This document shows positions 16,578 through 25,990 of a DNA stretch of 64,000 nt, piece by piece. Numbering within the stretch: position 1 is the stretch's first letter; the number at the start of each line of letters is the position of its first letter. The position numbers were made by a program, and so were the translations under genes. Origin of the DNA: Actimicrobium sp. CCC2.4 (GTDB lineage: Bacteria > Pseudomonadota > Gammaproteobacteria > Burkholderiales > Burkholderiaceae_D). The notes under the pieces are model-generated. The model saw nothing but the letters and a program-made list of their open reading frames with translations, had not been told where the DNA came from and searched no databases. Where the stretch lies: positions 2,232,001 to 2,296,000 of the forward strand of contig NZ_CP133777.1 of assembly GCF_034347385.1 (NCBI RefSeq), in the 5' to 3' direction.

Positions 16578-19500
16578 GGTGCCGCCGGTAATTTAGTTAC
16601 TTGTTTGCCGAACCATGAAGCGATTGTTAAGTCCGTATTCATCCAATTTGGCCAAGCCGAGCTCGCTGAAGAAATGCCGATGACCCCACCAGCCTTTAGA
16701 GCACTGTTGGATGCGTTTGTGCAGTTTGTTGATGTCGTTCCGTTCGGAAATGCAGACCATCTTGGGAGTCCTCTAGCCACCGCGGCAGCGGCATCAAATG
16801 CGTTATCGTCCAACACGGTAACTTGATAAACAGAATCCGGCAATCTTCCCTCCGCGGCAACGGTATCAAGCCAGGACTTAGTCGTGTTGGCACCTTCAAT
16901 GCCATGAGGAGTCGGGAATTGGCTAGTGATCGTAGTGCCATTCATCTCACCCACAAAAACATGCCCGACCGAACCACTTGGGATCTGTGAAGTCCACACA
17001 GCAACGATTACATCGCGTAATCCCAGTGGATCCACGAATGACAATGGATTTCCACCTACGTAGCTGTAAGTATTAAAACCACCTTTCAATCCAATCGGAT
17101 CACTCGTCAAATACCGCCCCACCAGCGGATCGTAATCCCGATGCAGGTTGTAATGCTTGTCCGTTTCGACATCAAAGTGCTGACCGGGCAACCTCAAATT
17201 CAGCATGATTTTTTCTGTCGACACCTTGGCTTTGCCGAACGCGGAGTAACTGGCTTGCCAGACCGGATGCTGCTGCGCATCGGTGACTAATTGCGGCGTG
17301 CCAAGATGGTCGGTGTGGATTGCGTAGACCTGGCTATCGGTGGACTTGTCATGCAAGCCGAGCCAGCGTCGGAGGGTGGCGAGGAGGCCGGTTTCGGCAG
17401 GCGTGTTGCCATACGCAAGCTTTGCCACCGGCATCTGGTCGACGTACAGATACTGCGCAGTGATGCGACCTGCCTCGTCGGCTTCGGCGTCGAGTCGATT
17501 GCCCTGATAGAGGAAATACGTGGTGTGGGCGATACCTTCTGCATTGGTCACGGTCTTGCTGACGCGCTCGCCGTGGGCGTTGTAGGCGTAACGAGCGACG
17601 ATTTTTTTGCCGTCGCTGACCTGCTGCAGGCGGCCTATGACGTCGTACACGTAGGACTTGTCGCCGATGGTTGTCGGGTTGCCTGCCGGGTCATACGTGT
17701 AGGCGGTGCGTTTGTCAGCGTCTCTGATGCCGACTAGACGGTTACTGGCGGGCTGATAGGTGAGCGCTTGATCCGTGTTTTCCGACAGACGGTTGCCGAC
17801 GGCGTCGTGGCGCCATGCGACCTGCTCGGTCGGCGTGTTCACCTTGCTCAGCCGATCCTGATGGTCGTAATCGTATTGTTCACTCTCCGGTGCTGCCTGG
17901 CCGATCCGGGTGCGGGCAATGGCGGTGATGCGACCGATGACGTCGTAGTCAAGGCGCTGGGCGTAGAGCAGATTGCGCAGTTGCTGGCCGGTGGCGCGGT
18001 CCTTGGCACTGGCCGCTGCCTTGTCGTTGGCGGCCTGCGCGTCAGGCAGCAAGGTCAACAGTGCCTGTGTGACAGGATTGCCTTGTGCAGGCACACCCAC
18101 TTTCAGCGCGACCAGCCGCCCGGTAATGGGATTGCGCTCGTAGCGCGTCCTCACGCCATTGCCATGCGTGAAGCCAGCCAGTCCGGTGAACGGATGCAAT
18201 TCGATATCGGTCGCGAGCGCTCGAGTGAACTTGCCGTCGGCGCTGACCAGGTCGATGCGTTGCGGTCGACTGGCCGGGCCGTAGGTGATACGGACCGTTT
18301 CACCCGAGGCGAGCGTGGTTGCCTCCAACCGGTTCAGTGCGTCGTAGCGATAGCGGGTTGTGAAAGCCAGCGCCGGCTTGTCGCGTTCGATGGCACGGGT
18401 GAGATGATCAGTTCTTTCGACGACATGGCCGTTGGCGTCGTAATGCAATGTGGTGATTTGCTGCGGATCGGTCACGGCAATCAGGCGGTTGCCCTGATAG
18501 CGGTAAGTGATTCGCTGCTCCGTCGGCTGGCCACTGCTGTCATGGCCGCTGACACGGCGGGTAATCATCTGGCCGGCCATGTCCCACGTGAGGTCAGTGC
18601 GGTTGCCGTTGGCGTCAACGCGGGCAATCAGGCGATCGGCGGCATCGTACTGCGCAATTTGCCGGCCACTGTCGGGACTGTCGATGACCAGCGTGCGACC
18701 GAAGTCGTCGGTCAGGTTGCTGGTTGTTGCACCATTGGCGGCGATGAGGCTACTGAGCGCGGACGTGTCTTGCAGGTAGGTCGCGCGCGTGATCGCGGCA
18801 AGGTCGGTGCCGGCGTTCTGGGTCACCGCCGTCATCCGGCCGATCGGGTCGTAGGCGAATGCCGTAGTGCGTTGCAGGGCATCGGTACTGGTCGCCAGCT
18901 GGCCGGTCGCTTCTGCATAGGCGTACTGCGTGACGGCACCGGCCGGATCGGTCTGTTGGGTCAGGCGGTTGCGGACATCGTACTGGTAGGAAGTGCTGGC
19001 ATCGAGCGGCGCATTGATCGCACTGCTATGCAGTAGCGTCGTCAGCAACCGGCTTTCGCTGTCGAGTGTTCGGTCAATGCGATGGCCATCCTGGTCGGTC
19101 AGGCCAATTGGCCGGCCTGCCTGGTCGGCGCGGACGGCCAGCCAGCTGCCATCGGGGCGGGTCAGGCGTTGCGGGTGTCCCTGTGCGTCATAGGTAATGT
19201 GGGTGATCAGCCGGGTTGACTTGGTGCTGTCTTCGTCCTTGTTGCGTGCGAACCAGGGGCGCCAACTGCTTTGGTCTGCCTGCCGTGCCGGGCTGTCTGC
19301 GCGCTCCCGCACGATGCGGACCGGCTGACCTTGCAGGTTGCTGGTGATGACCGTACGTTGCGCCGGATTGCTGCCATCACCGGATTCGATGACGGTGGGG
19401 CGGCCGGTTTCCTCGTCGCGCGTTACGCGGGTAAGGCGGTTACCGGGGGCGACGGTGTCGGTCAGGAAGCTGCCACGCATGTCGTAGTGAAACAGGGTGA

Positions 19501-21208
19501 TGTCAGAGTCAGCGGGTGTGCCGGCCGGTCCGTTGGCCAGTGGGCCATCGACTTGCACCAGCAGGCTGCGGCGGTTGATGCGGTCGTAGCGGTAATTTGT
19601 CTTGCGGGTGATTGGCTGCGGAGTAACGCTGTCGATGGCTGGAGCCCAGCCGGTTTCGGTCACCGAGAGCGGCTGGCCGACGTCGTTATAGGCGATGTCC
19701 GTGATTGCTTCGCGACCCGGCACCATGCTCGGACGGGCTACCCGAACCGGTGCCGGCAGCGCGCCCGGTGCGTATTCATACCGCACCTGTGCCCGCGCCG
19801 GTCCTGCCGCGCCATTCCGATAAGTGCGTTCGCTGATCGCGAGCGGCCGGCCGTAATAATCGCGCTGTGTCTGCGTCGTACGTACCGGCATGCCTTGGTC
19901 ATCGAGCTGGGTCGCGGTGATTTCGCGCGCCAGCGCGTCATAGCTGAAGCGGACATTGGTGGGACTGCACAAGCGGCAGCCGGGACCGCGGGATTCCAGG
20001 ATGCGGTTTTCTCCGGCGATGCTGGCGTGCTGGTAGACGGTGGTCTGGCCGAGGCTGTTGGTCAGCACGGTGGTACCGGCGGCCGGGTAGGCGAGCGTGA
20101 CGCGGTCGACATCGTTGGCATGTGTGGTCAGGATGGCGCGGCCGTCTGCTTGATAGCCGAAGGTGGACAGGCGCTGGGTGACGACCTGACCGTTAGTTTT
20201 GCCGACGACGCTGATGCCGGTCAGGCGGGTCGGATGCTGCGGGTCTTCGTAATGGTACTGGCGTGCGATGGGGCCATCCGGTGCAGTGGATGGATTTCGC
20301 GAAGCGTCCGGTTTGGCCGCTTTATCGCGGACCTTGTCATCCCCACCCGGAAAGTCGACACCCACCAGATTGGCCGCCAGCATGATCGGGGCGACCGTCG
20401 CGCCTGCTGGCAGGGTGCTGCCGTAGTGGTAACGGAAGCGGCCGACCGGGCTGTCAATATTCTCCACGCCGGAAAATTGCGTCTTGCTGCGCGTCTTCCG
20501 GTCCGGCCGATGCAGGCGCAGTTGCCGGTTCTGCGGATCGGTCACCTGCATGAGCTGGCCGTCGCCGTCATAGAGCAGGCTGACGAACTCCCCGCCTGGC
20601 GCGACGATCTGGATCAGATTGCCACTACTGTCGAACATATAGGCCGTGCCATCGGTGCGGTGCCAGAGGTATTCGTCGCCATCGCGCGGTGTCCGGCGGA
20701 TCGTCACAGTGCCGTTGGCCGGATCGGCCGGCTGGCACAGCGCACGGTTGAGCGGGTCGCGACCAAACATCAGGCGCGTGCCGTCGGCCATCACAATCTG
20801 AATGCTGTTGCCGATGGCGAATAGCGCCGTTTCGTAAGACAGTTTCCAGCCGCGTCCGACCAGGCCGTTGGGGGCACCCGGAATGCTGTAGGCGCTGTTG
20901 TAGTGCCGGACGATTTCCAGACCGAACACCCCGGGCAGGGCGGCCATATCCACTTCCCGCTGGTATTTGTTACCCGTGATCAGGTTGATCGGATTGCCCG
21001 CGCCAGCGCAGTTAATACTCGGGTCCCCGGTCTGTTTTTTTGTGCACTCGATGACGCCCGGGGCGCCGGTGCCGGGCGCGGCCGTGGATTGCTGGGCATG
21101 CAGTGGTGAGGCTGATACGAGCAGCAGTGCGAGGAGCAGGGCGTAACGGCGAACGGAAGAAGGGATCGGCATGGTCGGGTGTCGGTCAGGGTCAGGGACG
21201 GTGGTCAT
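16571..21208 (-). CDS. Rhs repeat protein with signal peptide and variable C-terminal toxin tip
   Basis: A 1545-codon Rhs/YD-repeat protein. A Sec-type signal peptide (hydrophobic run then LHAQ) follows the second in-frame ATG at 21172; the first ATG at 21208 is 9 bases after the upstream stop. A DUF6531-like segment follows (GNPINLITGNKYQREVD, then LEIVRHYNSAYS), then many YD repeats, then the core terminus RYLTSDPIGLKGGFNTYSYV and SFVDPLGL. The last 147 residues form the tip. They contain a His in SVGHVFVGE (tip residue 18) and a Cys in TNCTNASNSALKAGG (tip residue 98), a His-Cys pair reminiscent of papain-like/NlpC-P60-like amidases. The tip lacks any T6SS PAAR domain link here. Follows the TadE-OmpA gene and overlaps the putative immunity gene. 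Confidence 0.9.
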   Translation of the reverse strand: MTTVPDPDRHPTMPIPSSVRRYALLLALLLVSASPLHAQQSTAAPGTGAPGVIECTKKQTGDPSINCAGAGNPINLITGNKYQREVDMAALPGVFGLEIVRHYNSAYSIPGAPNGLVGRGWKLSYETALFAIGNSIQIVMADGTRLMFGRDPLNRALCQPADPANGTVTIRRTPRDGDEYLWHRTDGTAYMFDSSGNLIQIVAPGGEFVSLLYDGDGQLMQVTDPQNRQLRLHRPDRKTRSKTQFSGVENIDSPVGRFRYHYGSTLPAGATVAPIMLAANLVGVDFPGGDDKVRDKAAKPDASRNPSTAPDGPIARQYHYEDPQHPTRLTGISVVGKTNGQVVTQRLSTFGYQADGRAILTTHANDVDRVTLAYPAAGTTVLTNSLGQTTVYQHASIAGENRILESRGPGCRLCSPTNVRFSYDALAREITATQLDDQGMPVRTTQTQRDYYGRPLAISERTYRNGAAGPARAQVRYEYAPGALPAPVRVARPSMVPGREAITDIAYNDVGQPLSVTETGWAPAIDSVTPQPITRKTNYRYDRINRRSLLVQVDGPLANGPAGTPADSDITLFHYDMRGSFLTDTVAPGNRLTRVTRDEETGRPTVIESGDGSNPAQRTVITSNLQGQPVRIVRERADSPARQADQSSWRPWFARNKDEDSTKSTRLITHITYDAQGHPQRLTRPDGSWLAVRADQAGRPIGLTDQDGHRIDRTLDSESRLLTTLLHSSAINAPLDASTSYQYDVRNRLTQQTDPAGAVTQYAYAEATGQLATSTDALQRTTAFAYDPIGRMTAVTQNAGTDLAAITRATYLQDTSALSSLIAANGATTSNLTDDFGRTLVIDSPDSGRQIAQYDAADRLIARVDANGNRTDLTWDMAGQMITRRVSGHDSSGQPTEQRITYRYQGNRLIAVTDPQQITTLHYDANGHVVERTDHLTRAIERDKPALAFTTRYRYDALNRLEATTLASGETVRITYGPASRPQRIDLVSADGKFTRALATDIELHPFTGLAGFTHGNGVRTRYERNPITGRLVALKVGVPAQGNPVTQALLTLLPDAQAANDKAAASAKDRATGQQLRNLLYAQRLDYDVIGRITAIARTRIGQAAPESEQYDYDHQDRLSKVNTPTEQVAWRHDAVGNRLSENTDQALTYQPASNRLVGIRDADKRTAYTYDPAGNPTTIGDKSYVYDVIGRLQQVSDGKKIVARYAYNAHGERVSKTVTNAEGIAHTTYFLYQGNRLDAEADEAGRITAQYLYVDQMPVAKLAYGNTPAETGLLATLRRWLGLHDKSTDSQVYAIHTDHLGTPQLVTDAQQHPVWQASYSAFGKAKVSTEKIMLNLRLPGQHFDVETDKHYNLHRDYDPLVGRYLTSDPIGLKGGFNTYSYVGGNPLSFVDPLGLRDVIVAVWTSQIPSGSVGHVFVGEMNGTTITSQFPTPHGIEGANTTKSWLDTVAAEGRLPDSVYQVTVLDDNAFDAAAAVARGLPRWSAFPNGTTSTNCTNASNSALKAGGVIGISSASSAWPNWMNTDLTIASWFGKQVTKLPAAPW

Positions 21209-21217
21209 GGTTGTCGA

Positions 21218-22606
21218 TCACGGAATCAGCGTGACTTCAACGCGGCGGTTATCGGCGAGGCAGGCTTGCAGTGCTGCACCGGTCTTGCCGCTGCACTGCG
21301 CCAGTTCCACTTTCAGATTTGTCGCACCGGCACCGGTCGCGGTGATCGGCCGGTCGGTGAGTCCATGCGCGATCAGGTATTGCCTGACCGTTTGCGCCCG
21401 TGCTTGCGACAGCGCCAGATTCTCGGCGGCGCTGCCGATCTGGTCGGTGTAGCCGGTGATGGCGACGGCGGCATAGTTGCCGGCCCGGGCACTGACGATC
21501 AAGGCATCGAGCTGCTGCATGCCGGCGGCCGTCAATGTTGACTGGCCGAACGCAAAGTTGATGTCGCCGGGCAGGGTGGTGGTGACTGGTACCGTCTTGG
21601 GACACACCTCGCAATAGCCGTTCGGACAGAGACCGCCCGGATCCGTTGGCGTAGGTGCCGGATCGGACGGCGGTTGGGTACACAAAGCGGTCGCACAGGC
21701 GGACGGCGGGCTGGTGGGGCCCGGTGGCATACCCGGGTCCGTCGGGTTGCCGCCATTGCCCATCCCGGGGAAGGTCACCGTCGGACCTTCGATGGCGTCC
21801 GACTGCATCTGCACCGTGACATGCATGACCACGGGGATCCTCCCGGCGACGAGCAGCGCAGTACGCGCTGTGCTGGTCCCGTCATCTGCCCATTTCAAGT
21901 AGTTTGCATACATCGCTCCGACGAGCGGCACTTGTGGTCGGTAGCCGGTCGTGATGCGCAGTTTTAGCAGATTGGCATCCTGGATGTTTTGTCCCGACAG
22001 CGGGGAGATCACGCTGGCCGGCCGGAGGGCTTGACCGCTGTTCGGAATCACGTGCTTGCTGTCGGGCAGGTTGTAGCGGGCCTGGAGCAGCGGGCTGTTG
22101 AAATCGCGATAACTCTCTGATGTGGGGTTGAGCAATTCGATGCGGGACTGTGCCTTGACGTCAGCCAGCGCGCGTTGGTAGGACGCCTCCAACTTGGCCG
22201 GGTCGGTGCCGCCACCGTAGAGGGGAACCAGCGCTCGCGCATAAGCATTCTCGATCGTGCCGATATCAGCGTGGCCGGTGCTGCCGGCGCGTGCCGCCAT
22301 GAAGCTGGCGTGGTTGTGTTGATTTTTGGTGAAGTAGAGCAGACCGTATTGCAGCATCGCCAGCCCGAGTAGCGTGATGAGGGGGCCGATGACGGTGAAT
22401 TCGACCATGGCGGAGCCGCTGTTGTGCCGCCACTTTGCCGCACGCGGGAGCGGGGTCAGGTGACTGACGGCAGCGCAATGGGATGGCGAGCTCGGGCAGG
22501 TGGATTGCATTAGTGGTATCTGCAGAGGACTGTTGGTAGTCGATAGTAGCAAGTTGCTAATGGAAGACTGGCCGTCCGCGCTGATTCGTTGATGAGCAAT
22601 GCGCAT
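21218..22606 (-). CDS. TadE-like pilin domain fused to OmpA peptidoglycan-binding domain
   Basis: A 462-residue protein. Around residues 65-95 is a TadE-type pseudopilin start, GSAMVEFTVIGP followed by a hydrophobic helix, with Glu at the usual position. A periplasmic region of about 190 residues and a Pro/Cys-rich linker (about 275-340) lead to a C-terminal OmpA-like domain: INFAFGQSTL, TGYTDQIGSAAENLALSQAR and NRRVEVTLIP, with the Asp and Arg used for peptidoglycan binding. The start is uncertain: ATG at 22606 or ATG at 22510 would both retain the pilin domain. Nine bases separate its stop from the Rhs ATG, so the two form an operon; it may anchor or present the exported Rhs protein at the envelope (inference). 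Confidence 0.85.
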   Translation of the reverse strand: MRIAHQRISADGQSSISNLLLSTTNSPLQIPLMQSTCPSSPSHCAAVSHLTPLPRAAKWRHNSGSAMVEFTVIGPLITLLGLAMLQYGLLYFTKNQHNHASFMAARAGSTGHADIGTIENAYARALVPLYGGGTDPAKLEASYQRALADVKAQSRIELLNPTSESYRDFNSPLLQARYNLPDSKHVIPNSGQALRPASVISPLSGQNIQDANLLKLRITTGYRPQVPLVGAMYANYLKWADDGTSTARTALLVAGRIPVVMHVTVQMQSDAIEGPTVTFPGMGNGGNPTDPGMPPGPTSPPSACATALCTQPPSDPAPTPTDPGGLCPNGYCEVCPKTVPVTTTLPGDINFAFGQSTLTAAGMQQLDALIVSARAGNYAAVAITGYTDQIGSAAENLALSQARAQTVRQYLIAHGLTDRPITATGAGATNLKVELAQCSGKTGAALQACLADNRRVEVTLIP

Positions 22607-23268
22607 CGAAACAACGTTCCAAGTTGATTACCAAAGACGGTGAAGTTACGACGATCAATGGCGAGACGGGAGCCTCAGCAGATGTTGCTTAAATAAAAGG
22701 CATTGCTGCGATGCCTTGTCATAACTGGCTTGCGGAGGTGTTCAGCAGGGTTATGCACAATGTTGTTCACAGAATACGGGCATAAGTTTCAAGATGAATG
22801 CCGTTCAGTCGTCAGATCGATTCGGCAGGATTGTGCAGCCATGTCGCCATTGACGCTGCATTGCGGGAAACAATTTTCGAATGCTATTCCTACGTTTGAT
22901 GCCCGGCGGGTTACCGCTTTCTGTTTTGTTGTTCCTTGCAGAAATAATCAGCAGGTGACATTTCGATATAAACCTTTTATTGCCCTCTCCTTTGATAAAT
23001 TCCCCTGCTTCGATGGCAGATCAATGCGCATGGTCATGACGTTTCCATTTAAGAAATTTATCCATGCGATCGCCATCACCTGAATATTGTTCCGGAACGC
23101 CGAGGCCATTGACCGGTTTTAGCCAAGCCGCAGCGGATTGTCGCTGAGGCCCGTTCATTAACATCTTGCAACACGGCTTACGGCTTCGTCGTCTTCGCCG
23201 GTGCACCTGGTCACGTTGTGAGAGGCATGCCGCAGCGACGGTCCTACCGCACCTTCATTTGAACTGGA
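22607..23268. other. 660-base gap with no supported gene
   Basis: Lies between the divergent TadE-OmpA gene and the coiled-coil exported protein. One frame at 22703-23083 is open but is Cys-rich, with poor codon use and no ribosome site. The gap must hold promoters for both flanking transcripts; I could not single out convincing -35/-10 pairs. Confidence 0.5.
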
Positions 23269-23277
23269 ATGCTGATC

Positions 23278-23763
23278 ATGAAAACCTCCTCCCTACTCGT
23301 CGCTACCCTGTTGTCAGTCCTCGGTACATCCGCCTTCGCCCAAAGCCCGGCGGTGGCACAAGTCAAGCAAGACAATGCCGCCATCCGCCAGGAAACCCGC
23401 GAGATCCGCGCCGACAACCATGCCATCCGCCAGGACACGGTGGCTGTTCTGCATCAGAAGCAGGACGTGCGGAAGGACCGGCAGGTATTGCAGGCTGACC
23501 GGCATGCCCGCAACGTCGACCAGCATCGTGAAAACGTTGCCTTGTCGCGCGGCGATCTGGCCGGTGCACAGCGCGCCAATAGCGCCCGCCTGCAGGACCA
23601 GCGCGCCATCAACAGCCAAAAAAGAGACCTGCACCAGGATCGTCGTGCCTTGTCCCACGCCCGCCATGTCCGTCATGATGCGGTGGTGGCGCGCAACGAG
23701 GACCGGCACGAGCGGCATGTCGACGTGATCAACCGCAACGTCGCCGCCAGCAATCTCCGATAA
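23278..23763 (+). CDS. Periplasmic His/Arg/Asp-rich helical repeat protein
   Basis: A 161-residue exported protein of unknown function. A signal peptide (hydrophobic to about residue 18, SAFAQ cleavage) is followed by an entirely helical, highly charged region with 14-residue repeats such as DNAAIRQETREIRA then DNHAIRQDTVAVLH, and later Arg/His/Asp-rich units. The codons for AIRQ are repeated almost exactly. Start is ATG at 23278, nine bases after GGA; the ATG at 23269 abuts that GGA and is unlikely. The many His and Asp residues could bind metal, but that is speculation. Stands alone. Confidence 0.7.
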   Translation: MKTSSLLVATLLSVLGTSAFAQSPAVAQVKQDNAAIRQETREIRADNHAIRQDTVAVLHQKQDVRKDRQVLQADRHARNVDQHRENVALSRGDLAGAQRANSARLQDQRAINSQKRDLHQDRRALSHARHVRHDAVVARNEDRHERHVDVINRNVAASNLR

Positions 23764-23884
23764 CCGCGACGCGGTCCCCGGTAGCGTACCGCGACCCTAT
23801 CGACTTGATTGACCTGCAGTCCGGGATACGGTGTGGTCTGCGTGAAGCACCGTTGTCCATTGAAATCACTTCTGAAGGCTGTCC

Positions 23885-24139
23885 ATGAACGTTTCTAAAT
23901 TGTCGCTGGTTGTGTTCGCTTGTGCTGCGCTGTTGGCCGGAGAGGCTAGTGCCAAGGGTTGTCTTGCCGGTGCGGCGGTCGGTGGCGTGGCTGGTCACGT
24001 CGCTGGCAAGCACGCGGTCATCGGTGCTGGTGTCGGCTGTGTCGTTGGTCGCCATCAGGCGAACAAGAAGGACCGCGCGGCGGCGGCGAGCCAGGCGGCG
24101 GCAACACCGGCGACGGGTGCGTCGGTGCCCGCGAAGTAA
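23885..24139 (+). CDS. Small exported glycine-zipper protein
   Basis: An 84-residue protein with a signal peptide (about residues 1-23, GEASA cleavage), then a glycine-zipper segment GCLAGAAVGGVAGHVAGKH and GAGVGCVVGRH, then a basic Ala-rich tail. Proteins of this YMGG/17-kDa-antigen-like type sit in the envelope and insert short Gly-packed helices into membranes. GAAGG-type ribosome site GAAGG is seven bases before the ATG. No partner gene is evident. Confidence 0.7.
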   Translation: MNVSKLSLVVFACAALLAGEASAKGCLAGAAVGGVAGHVAGKHAVIGAGVGCVVGRHQANKKDRAAAASQAAATPATGASVPAK

Positions 24140-24699
24140 CGCGTCGCAGCCAACATCGGCGCATTGACTGCCCACGCCGGCGGCGACCACCTCGTAAGCA
24201 CGCTGAAAAGGTGGGCTTTCCGGGTGGTGGTTCCTGCCTGACGCAGCTAGTCTGGTATCCACGGGTTTGGCGCTCTCCGAGTTGGTTGCTCGACGCCAGG
24301 TTGCAGACGATACCTGCCTTGTTGCTGACGCGGTCTTGCATTCAGTGCGGCCGTACGGATTGCTCCCGGCGTGGTCGTTTCACGCTGCGGGGGCATCCTT
24401 TCTTTACTGGCAACGCGATCGGCTGATCGCCATCTTGCTGGCACCTCGTCATTTTTTCTGGAGATCGCGGTGAAGTCCCTGCCGACTGAGACTTGCCCAT
24501 GCCGTGTTGCCGGCATGAGCGCGAGATGCGCTGACGCGCGCGGTTGATCCACCGACCGCATCCATGTTGCCCGGGATGCCGGCGGTCTTTTCTGAGCGAT
24601 TGGCGCCGCTTGCCTTCCCACGTGAACGACAACCCGCGCCGATCAGCAATAGGGCAACGCACGACCAACAAACACCATCAACGACCTATGGAGAATTTC
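24140..24699. other. 560-base gap with two hairpins, no supported gene
   Basis: No frame here has believable codon use. A perfect hairpin CATGCCG/CGGCATG is at 24498-24517. A second, imperfect one spanning 24554-24597 (GACCGC...GCGGTC, with an inner GCATCC/GGATGC stem) is followed by TTTT and could end a transcript reading rightward. Something untranslated may be transcribed here, or it is decayed island DNA. Confidence 0.35.
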
Positions 24700-25116
24700 A
24701 TGCATACGCCGCATCACGCTCTCCTGCCGACGGCGAAGAACCGCCACGCCACGCAGGAAGCGTTGGCGGACGAGACGGGCCTGCCTTTGCTGCTGGCACG
24801 TTGTCTGTCGCGCGAACACGCCGCGAGTTACCTCGGTATCGGGGTCACGCTGCTGGCCACCCTGGCGATTCCCTGCGTGCGTTTCGGGCGCCGCAGCGTG
24901 TACGACCGGCTTGACCTGGACGCGTGGCTGGACAACCATAAGCAGCGAGGGCGGGCCGAAAACGAGAAAGGATTATGGCCCGAGAAATTGGTATTTACCG
25001 GAGGAACGATTCCCGACACTTCTGGATTAGCGTCACCCTCCCCAACGGCAAGCGCGTACGCAAAAGCGCTGGGACTGAAAGCCGCGAAGAGGCCGAAGCC
25101 TACCTCGCCAAGCTGA
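24700..25116 (+). CDS. Excisionase-like helix-turn-helix protein
   Basis: A 138-residue protein. Residues about 32-82 form a MerR/AlpA-type DNA-binding domain typical of excisionases: LSREHAASYLGIGVTLLATL, a short wing region with FGRRSVYDR, and LDLDAWLDNHK. ATG at 24700 is six bases after GGAG, so it is preferred to upstream in-frame starts. The gene overlaps the integrase by 142 bases in another frame, so its last 46 residues are read from DNA also coding the integrase N-terminus. Such a protein usually bends DNA for excision or represses int. Confidence 0.7.
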   Translation: MHTPHHALLPTAKNRHATQEALADETGLPLLLARCLSREHAASYLGIGVTLLATLAIPCVRFGRRSVYDRLDLDAWLDNHKQRGRAENEKGLWPEKLVFTGGTIPDTSGLASPSPTASAYAKALGLKAAKRPKPTSPS

Positions 25117-25988
25117 CCCTTGATGCGTATCGCGAGGCCCATTTCGGCATTCGGCCGGAACGATCCTGGCGTGACGCGGTGGTTCGGTATCTCGAACTGA
25201 AAGCGAGTTTGCGCAGCTTTCGGGACGTGCAACGCATTTGCCGCGGTCTCGACCCGTATGTGGGGCGTCTGACGTTGAACCAGATCACCGGTGATGTGGT
25301 GTGGTCTATCGCGCAAGGGGAACTTAAGCGTGGTAACAAGCCGGCGACCGTCAACCGCTATCTGGCGTTGGTGCGCAACTTGTTGCACATGGCGCGGGAC
25401 GAATGGCAGTGGATTGATACGTTCCCGAAAATTCGCATGCTGGCGGGGGAGGTCGAAAGGGACCGCTGGCTGACCCGCAGCGAAGCGGACCGCTTGATCG
25501 CGGCTTGCCCGGTGCATCTGGCGGCACTGGTCCGCTTTGCCTTGGCAACCGGGTTGCGGGCGCGGGAAATCACCGGCCTGGAATGGAGCAGGGTGGATCT
25601 GGAGCGGCAGACGGCCTGGTTGAACCGGACCAAGAACGGCACGCCGCGCGGGGTACCGCTCAATGAGGATGCGGTGACGGTGTTGCAAGAGCAGCTTGGT
25701 CGGCATCCGCAAGCGTGTTTTACGTACAAGGGCAACCCGATACGGTGGGACGTGACGAATACCGCGTGGCACAACGCGATCAGGAAGGCGGAATTGAGCG
25801 ATTTCCGATTTCACGATCTGCGGCATACGTGGGCGTCGTGGCACCGGCAGGCGGGCACGTCCTGCGATGAGCTGAAAGACTTGGGTGGCTGGAAATCCCG
25901 GGTGATGGTGGACCGCTACGCCAAATACGCGACGGCGCACTTGCAGGTGGCGGCGTCGCGCATTGCAGGGAAAAAGGAAGGGGGCTAG
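24975..25988 (+). CDS. Tyrosine recombinase (phage-type integrase)
   Basis: A 337-residue site-specific recombinase. The N-terminal arm-binding segment begins IGIYRRNDSRHFWISVTLPN, the core-binding SAM-like domain covers about 75-155, and the catalytic domain covers 165-325. Catalytic residues are Arg in ATGLRAREITGLEW, Lys in RTKNGTPRGVPL, His-x-x-Arg in FHDLRHTWASWH, the GGWKS segment, and the nucleophile Tyr in VMVDRYAKYA. The gene ends 70 bases before tRNA-Asn and points at its 3' end, the normal layout for an element integrated in a tRNA gene. Overlaps the excisionase-like gene. Confidence 0.92.
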   Translation: MAREIGIYRRNDSRHFWISVTLPNGKRVRKSAGTESREEAEAYLAKLTLDAYREAHFGIRPERSWRDAVVRYLELKASLRSFRDVQRICRGLDPYVGRLTLNQITGDVVWSIAQGELKRGNKPATVNRYLALVRNLLHMARDEWQWIDTFPKIRMLAGEVERDRWLTRSEADRLIAACPVHLAALVRFALATGLRAREITGLEWSRVDLERQTAWLNRTKNGTPRGVPLNEDAVTVLQEQLGRHPQACFTYKGNPIRWDVTNTAWHNAIRKAELSDFRFHDLRHTWASWHRQAGTSCDELKDLGGWKSRVMVDRYAKYATAHLQVAASRIAGKKEGG

Positions 25989-25990
25989 CG

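Noticed and set aside
17768-20824. Two long plus-strand open frames (17768-19036 and 19271-20824)
   Set aside because: They lie antisense inside the Rhs gene; high GC and YD-repeat codon bias create such shadows. No motif, ribosome site or family in their translations.
22703-23083. Plus-strand frame of 126 codons in the gap after the TadE-OmpA gene
   Set aside because: Poor codon use, no ribosome site, no domain.
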